From positions 33,505,506-33,569,505 of the forward strand of contig NC_049979.1 in the NCBI RefSeq assembly GCF_000003815.2: DNA of 64,000 nt, read 5' to 3'. Under the pieces are notes generated by a model. That model did no database searches and was not told the DNA's origin. It saw only the letters and a list, made by a program, of their open reading frames with translations. Source of the stretch: Branchiostoma floridae (taxonomy: Eukaryota > Chordata > Leptocardii > Amphioxiformes > Branchiostomatidae). Numbering within the stretch: position 1 is the stretch's first letter; the number at the start of each line of letters is the position of its first letter. Positions 62,001-64,000 of this stretch are shown piece after piece. A program made the translations under genes and the position numbers.

Positions 62001-62763
62001 GAGGGGCGTATTTGTTGGGACTGCATCCATTTTTGGAAGGGAAGCAAAATAGGCGTTCCGAGTTTGAAGAAGTGCCCCGAGGACGTTTAAGGGGAAGGGC
62101 TAGCAACCCCTTCCAGTAGAATTATATACCGTTATTGAAACAGCAAGGAAACTTGCTGGCCTCTGTGCCACTAGGCACTACAAGAGCCCGAATGAAGGAA
62201 AATGCTGCATTTCATATGTGGCGAATTGAAAACACAAGCTCACATACACATACTTCTAAGCCAAAAATGATACACCACTCCCTCATGGTAAAGTCATGAG
62301 GACTATAGGACAGTTTGGAAATATCCAAATCTGAACAATGCCATAGAGTGTGTATTGAGTGTGCAAAGAGTCTGCCATGTATTGTAGCTACATGCATTCA
62401 AACTTTTTGCATGCAAATTTTATAATTAGACAGACATCACTGTCAGGGAAACAAAGCAGTTTAAAAGATACTGAACAGAATTATTCAGCTCTATTAGCAA
62501 GGTTTACAGTCAGCTCTAAATCAGAGTGTGTATAGCTACACTGGGAGAATATGGCAATTCTATGATTCAATAGTTTGGTGTTCCGTACAGGTATTTCCTG
62601 GAGGTAGATGTTGTGGTTTTCCAGTGACGACTGTACCCTCGGCTCCAGCAGTTGTCGCAGGGCACCGATTGGTTCGTTGATGTGGATTGCCTGGGTGATA
62701 ACCGACACGGTCGTGACGGAAACAGTGGACGCCATCTCCGTTACTACTTCCTCTGCGTCGTTT
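55841..62763 (-). CDS. GABPA: GA-binding protein alpha chain, ETS transcription factor, whole gene
   Basis: Nine exons: 62589-62763, 61789-61873, 60707-60802, 59862-60101, 58802-59002, 58403-58465, 57503-57634, 56807-56999, 55841-56039. From the first visible ATG (62735) they total 1356 nt, 451 residues plus stop, close to vertebrate GABPA. Order is the N-terminal GABPA domain (1-109), linker, PNT (190-256), linker, ETS (about 322-415). GABPA binds GGAA sites in nuclear-gene promoters and pairs with the ankyrin-repeat beta chain. The first listed exon opens in phase 2 and its upstream frame (NDAEEVVTE) resembles the vertebrate N-terminus, so a small upstream coding exon may exist that I could not place. 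The C-terminus after the ETS domain is short. Confidence 0.93.
56085..56235. repeat. Diverged CCGCGAA-family repeat in a GABPA intron
   Basis: ATACTGTAAATGCATTTAGG then TTTTGAGTTTGCAGTGACG and TTTTGAGTTTGTGGTGG resemble the arrangement at 34020-34240. Confidence 0.4.
56807..56999 (-). CDS. GABPA: GABPA exon 8: ETS N-terminal half with recognition helix
   Basis: [40 protein letters not shown] and [11 protein letters not shown] are diagnostic. The recognition helix with its R-A-L-R-Y-Y-Y end is intact. Phase 1 to 2. Confidence 0.97.
57188..57363. mobile_element. Foldback MITE in a GABPA intron
   Basis: AAGCTACAAACGTAGTGTTG at the left is mirrored by CAACACTACGTTTGTAGCTT at the right. Arms are about 62 bp with a short AT-rich loop and high identity, so it is young. 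Confidence 0.85.
57503..57634 (-). CDS. GABPA: GABPA exon 7: linker before ETS
   Basis: [20 protein letters not shown], then [13 protein letters not shown], the conserved run before the ETS domain. Phase 1-1. Confidence 0.92.
58403..58465 (-). CDS. GABPA: GABPA exon 6: short linker exon
   Basis: 63 nt, phase 1-1, encoding [20 protein letters not shown]. Supported by phase with both neighbours and by good splice sites (CTGCAG|CCATA, CAAG|GTGTGT). Confidence 0.8.
58802..59002 (-). CDS. GABPA: GABPA exon 5: PNT (pointed/SAM) domain
   Basis: [40 protein letters not shown] and [13 protein letters not shown] match the GABPA PNT domain throughout. Phase 1-1. Confidence 0.96.
59862..60101 (-). CDS. 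GABPA: GABPA exon 4: linker up to PNT
   Basis: 80 codons, phase 1-1. It begins [16 protein letters not shown] and ends [20 protein letters not shown], conserved immediately before the PNT domain. Two in-frame upstream copies of its first codons and acceptor lie at 60188 and 60266. Confidence 0.92.
60102..60266 (-). CDS. GABPA: GABPA exon 4 in-frame tandem extension (optional coding)
   Basis: Three acceptors in the same phase (60101, 60188, 60266) would add 0, 29 or 55 residues. Copies read [13 protein letters not shown] and [16 protein letters not shown]. Each is followed by a donor-like ATGG|GTAAG and a 39-nt spacer that is open in frame. It may be spliced out, retained or unused. Confidence 0.55.
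60647..60706 (-). CDS. GABPA: GABPA exon 3 in-frame donor duplication (optional coding)
   Basis: CAAG|GTAAGG at 60707 is repeated exactly 30 bp further on at 60677, with a third decayed unit beyond. Use of the second donor adds ten residues ([10 protein letters not shown]) in frame. Confidence 0.55.
60707..60802 (-). CDS. GABPA: GABPA exon 3
   Basis: [20 protein letters not shown] matches the strongly conserved EPKLNILEIVKP of vertebrate GABPA. 96 nt, phase 1-1. Confidence 0.95.
60900..61030. repeat. Dispersed repeat fragment in a GABPA intron
   Basis: Contains GTTAGACATCCAGGTAA, also found near 59368, followed by TTTCGGATAGAATCCACTAT and CCTTCGTCAGTGACAC, a recurring-looking element. Class unknown. 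Confidence 0.35.
61789..61873 (-). CDS. GABPA: GABPA exon 2: N-terminal domain
   Basis: [20 protein letters not shown] followed by SVQIVSNT matches vertebrate [20 protein letters not shown]. Phase 0 to 1. Confidence 0.96.
62031..62200 (+). repeat. Possible decayed retroelement segment
   Basis: CTGTGCCACTAGGCACTACA and the preceding AACAGCAAGGAAACTTGCTG look like a dispersed element rather than unique intron. Only one copy is in this window. Confidence 0.3.
62589..62763 (-). CDS. GABPA: GABPA exon 1 (first visible): N-terminal domain
   Basis: [20 protein letters not shown] and [13 protein letters not shown] match vertebrate SQAIDINEPIGNLKKLLEP. In-frame ATG at 62735. The frame continues upstream to an acceptor (TTTTCCAG|AAACG) at 62763 in phase 2, leaving the true start open. 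Confidence 0.92.
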
Positions 62764-62871
62764 CTGGAAAATAGACCAGACCGTTTTTTTCATGGCTACT
62801 AATTGAAATCTAACGTCACATATACAAGAATAGACCCCTTTGAATCACACAAACTGTTTTTGTCCAAGGGA

Positions 62872-63255
62872 GGATTTTAAACCGTAACGTCATCGTGCTT
62901 GTCCATAAACAAAGAACGTGTTCGAAAAAGTGTTTGCCAAACTCGCAAGTAATGGCATTTCAAGCTTTTGTCCGCAGCCACCATTGTCATAAAAGGGGTC
63001 CGGTGTATTGTGAGTATTCACTTCCGCAGGCCGTCGAGCGCCCGCACACATGCGGTCATACGCTTTCCAATATCACTATACAATGTATGTGGCTATTCCC
63101 TTTTCCACACTTGCATAAAATATCGACAAAACGGCCTTTTTTTGTACCTAAGATTGTAATCAAACACCTGCATCTTCCAGTTCGTCAAACACTTTTATGA
63201 ATGCGTTCTTTGTTTATGGCTGAGCGCAATGACGTTACAATTTGAGTAAAATCCA
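62872..63255. mobile_element. MITE upstream of GABPA
   Basis: Inverted repeats of about 70 bp: GTAACGTCAT...CCATAAACAAAGAACG at the left and CGTTCTTTGTTTATGG...ATGACGTTAC at the right. GGATTTTA lies at both outer ends. No coding capacity. Confidence 0.8.
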
Positions 63256-64000
63256 AATGCCGTGAGTTACTCCCTTTCCTGTAACGACCGAAATTATCAA
63301 CCGCAACATTAAATGGACTTACAGTAGTATGTACATATAGCATTTAGACAAAGGCAGAAGACAAAACAAAAAAATTTGATGGTTGGAGATAATGATGTCA
63401 CAGAAAGGACCACAACCACAAAACAACTGCATACTTAAATGCATTAATAGTTTATATATATGACTACAAGAGATTTAATTGTAGCGTCTATTTTTGCAAC
63501 AGATGATCATTTAAGAATTATTTGCTTGAGAACACACTCTATACAGTAACTACAGACTGGCTGCCATTTTTTGCACTTCCTCATACATCGAGCCAAATAT
63601 CATCACAGGTTTAAACTTCAAGCAGACGGTACAAGACACAGACATTGCATATACAAATACACAGGATACTAATTTTCCACATGTCCCACCTAGATATACC
63701 AGTATCAGTCCAAAAGACAGTCAAGATGTTAACCTAGTGCGAGAAACCACCTGGTGATACTGTTAGAAATACTGCTTCTACTGCATATATACAATCTTCA
63801 GCTTAGATTAGTCTGGTTGGAAATAAACATGACATGAATATGAAAAAATGGACAAAACCATTTATACTTAAAAATACTTGCTTTCAATCACTATACACTA
63901 TGTGCATTTTGAACACCACACAAAAACAAATGCTAATGTTTGTCTGCATTATTTTGAAACCAACTCTTTTAAGATGGGTTGTGTTTGCCGTACGTACACG
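63256..64000. other. Right edge, nothing recognised
   Basis: No exon-like segment found on either strand. The GABPA promoter and first exon could lie here or beyond. Confidence 0.35.

Overview
The window is most consistent with a cephalochordate (amphioxus, Branchiostoma-type) or a close invertebrate deuterostome genome. It holds intron-rich genes with canonical GT-AG junctions, a mosaic polycystin receptor, one GABPA-type ETS factor, and many short inverted-repeat elements and minisatellites in introns and intergenic DNA. Nothing prokaryotic or viral was seen. There is one 100-base assembly gap (51241-51340). All recognisable genes lie on the minus strand, so each gene reads from high to low coordinates. 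Layout: 1319-1600 is the first exon of a secreted DOMON-domain (copper monooxygenase-like) protein whose other exons must lie beyond the left edge. 3488-4753 is a two-exon C2-domain gene between two head-to-head copies of one dispersed repeat. 8282-45064 is a complete polycystin-1-like gene. 45.1-55.8 kb is gene-poor and repeat-rich: a minisatellite, a ten-unit 204-bp satellite, a TTAA-flanked element and a second minisatellite. 55841-62763 is GABPA. From 62764 to the right edge only an inverted-repeat element was found. Polycystin gene: I assembled 37 core exons by hand from splice sites and reading phase. They sum to 6585 nt, a multiple of three (2194 residues plus stop), and every junction is phase-consistent. 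The order is signal peptide, Cys-rich segment, thrombospondin type 1, MAM, two EGF-like domains, REJ-like region, GAIN/GPS with intact HL|T cleavage motif, first membrane helix, PLAT, then ten more membrane helices with the polycystin extracellular domain and channel. Three further exons (fucolectin-like plus F5/8 type C, 828 nt, also phase 1 at both ends) lie inside the intron that splits the MAM domain. GABPA: nine exons from the first visible methionine sum to 1356 nt (451 residues plus stop), with N-terminal GABPA domain, PNT/SAM and ETS domains in order. One of its introns has in-frame tandem duplications of the splice sites at both ends. The two main systems are independent: one is a cell-surface receptor/channel, the other a nuclear transcription factor. 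The most notable observations are the lectin/discoidin cassette inside the MAM-splitting intron, the duplicated splice sites of the GABPA intron, a duplicated acceptor in the polycystin gene, and a mobile repeat that carries a 43-bp minisatellite. All exon calls are by eye; no similarity search or transcript data were available.
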